From contig JANXRG010000018.1 in NCBI GenBank assembly GCA_025353105.1, forward strand, positions 1-50,245: a DNA stretch of 50,245 nucleotides, in the 5' to 3' direction. The translations under genes and the position numbers were made by a program. The DNA comes from Verrucomicrobiota bacterium (GTDB taxonomy: Bacteria > Verrucomicrobiota > Verrucomicrobiia > Chthoniobacterales > SZAS-18). The notes below the pieces were generated by a model, which was given only the letters and a program-made list of their open reading frames with translations, was not told where the DNA came from and made no database searches. Within the stretch, counting starts at the first letter, position 1. Each line of letters starts with the position of its first letter. Shown piece after piece: positions 50,170-50,245 of this stretch.

Positions 50170-50245
50170 TCCATCCGCTCACTGCGCGCGTCGAGCAGCA
50201 CGCGTCGCGGTGGCTCCGCCGGCATGGGATCGTCCCGGAGCAGGT
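50139..50245 (-). CDS. Possible 3' end of a minus-strand gene running off the window
   Basis: Reading inward from the window edge on the minus strand, one frame is open and ends with LLRDDPMPAEPPRRVLLD and then ARSERMDQQLAAGSRG before a stop at 50139-50141. It overlaps the EamA C-terminus by 31 bp. The composition is protein-like (charged, mixed), but only about 34 residues are visible and no family can be named. Confidence 0.3.
   Translation of the reverse strand, partial: LLRDDPMPAEPPRRVLLDARSERMDQQLAAGSRG

Overview
The window is GC-rich, gene-dense bacterial chromosome, most likely from the Verrucomicrobiota (possibly an Opitutae- or Spartobacteria-like lineage). This assignment is an inference from gene content: exbB-exbD-exbD-tonB, a DUF4340/GldG/ABC-2 cluster, VIT-VWA proteins beside an ECF sigma factor, and several families of short-period intergenic repeats of a kind I associate with that phylum. 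No 16S gene or other formal marker is present.

Layout, left to right. 1-2.7 kb (+): 3' end of a PolX-type DNA polymerase, then plsY and gpsA (phospholipid precursor synthesis). 2.7-6.8 kb (-): one apparent operon exbB-exbD-exbD-tonB-ridA-acetamidase. 7.1-7.8 kb (+): ubiE/menG. 7.8-14.2 kb (-): HtrA-like protease, ABC ATPase, ABC-2 permease, GldG-like protein, DUF4340 protein and a 51-residue membrane protein. 14.5-18.5 kb (+): sucA-sucB of the 2-oxoglutarate dehydrogenase complex. 18.5-20.5 kb: a trans-aconitate methyltransferase-like gene (-) and a secreted GH113-like glycosidase (+). 20.7-23.6 kb (-): a complete SsuABC/TauABC-type importer. 23.7 kb: tRNA-Arg(CCG). 24.2-27.5 kb: small membrane proteins and a class III aminotransferase.

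27.5-36.6 kb (-) is the most striking part. It is a four-gene operon made of two tandem copies of a two-gene module. Each module is a ~1140-residue membrane protein fusing a GH18-like domain, a NodB polysaccharide deacetylase and a processive family-2 glycosyltransferase, followed by a GH26-like lipoprotein. The predicted topology puts the synthase inside and the deacetylase and hydrolase outside, so each fusion could make and edit an amino-sugar exopolysaccharide, with the lipoprotein acting on the product.

36.7-39.5 kb: rarD (-) and a second nitrate/sulfonate/taurine-type ATPase-permease pair (+) without a binding protein. 39.6-45.2 kb: a membrane protein with an anti-sigma-like position, an ECF sigma factor, and divergently a VIT-VWA protein and a VWA protein, all suggesting an envelope-related regulon. 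45.6-50.2 kb: rpiA, a flavin reductase-like protein, a MocR-type regulator divergent from a small DUF2917-like gene and an EamA transporter, and possibly the end of one more gene.

Several gene boundaries carry unusual DNA: long imperfect inverted repeats built from 7-11 bp periodic units (19.3, 41.5 and 47.0 kb), REP-like hairpins with an exact 29-bp direct repeat (45.2-45.6 kb), a perfect 12-bp hairpin upstream of the VIT-VWA gene, and related repeat units inside the coding sequences of sucA and sucB. All identifications come from reading the sequence and recalled family motifs; no database search was run.
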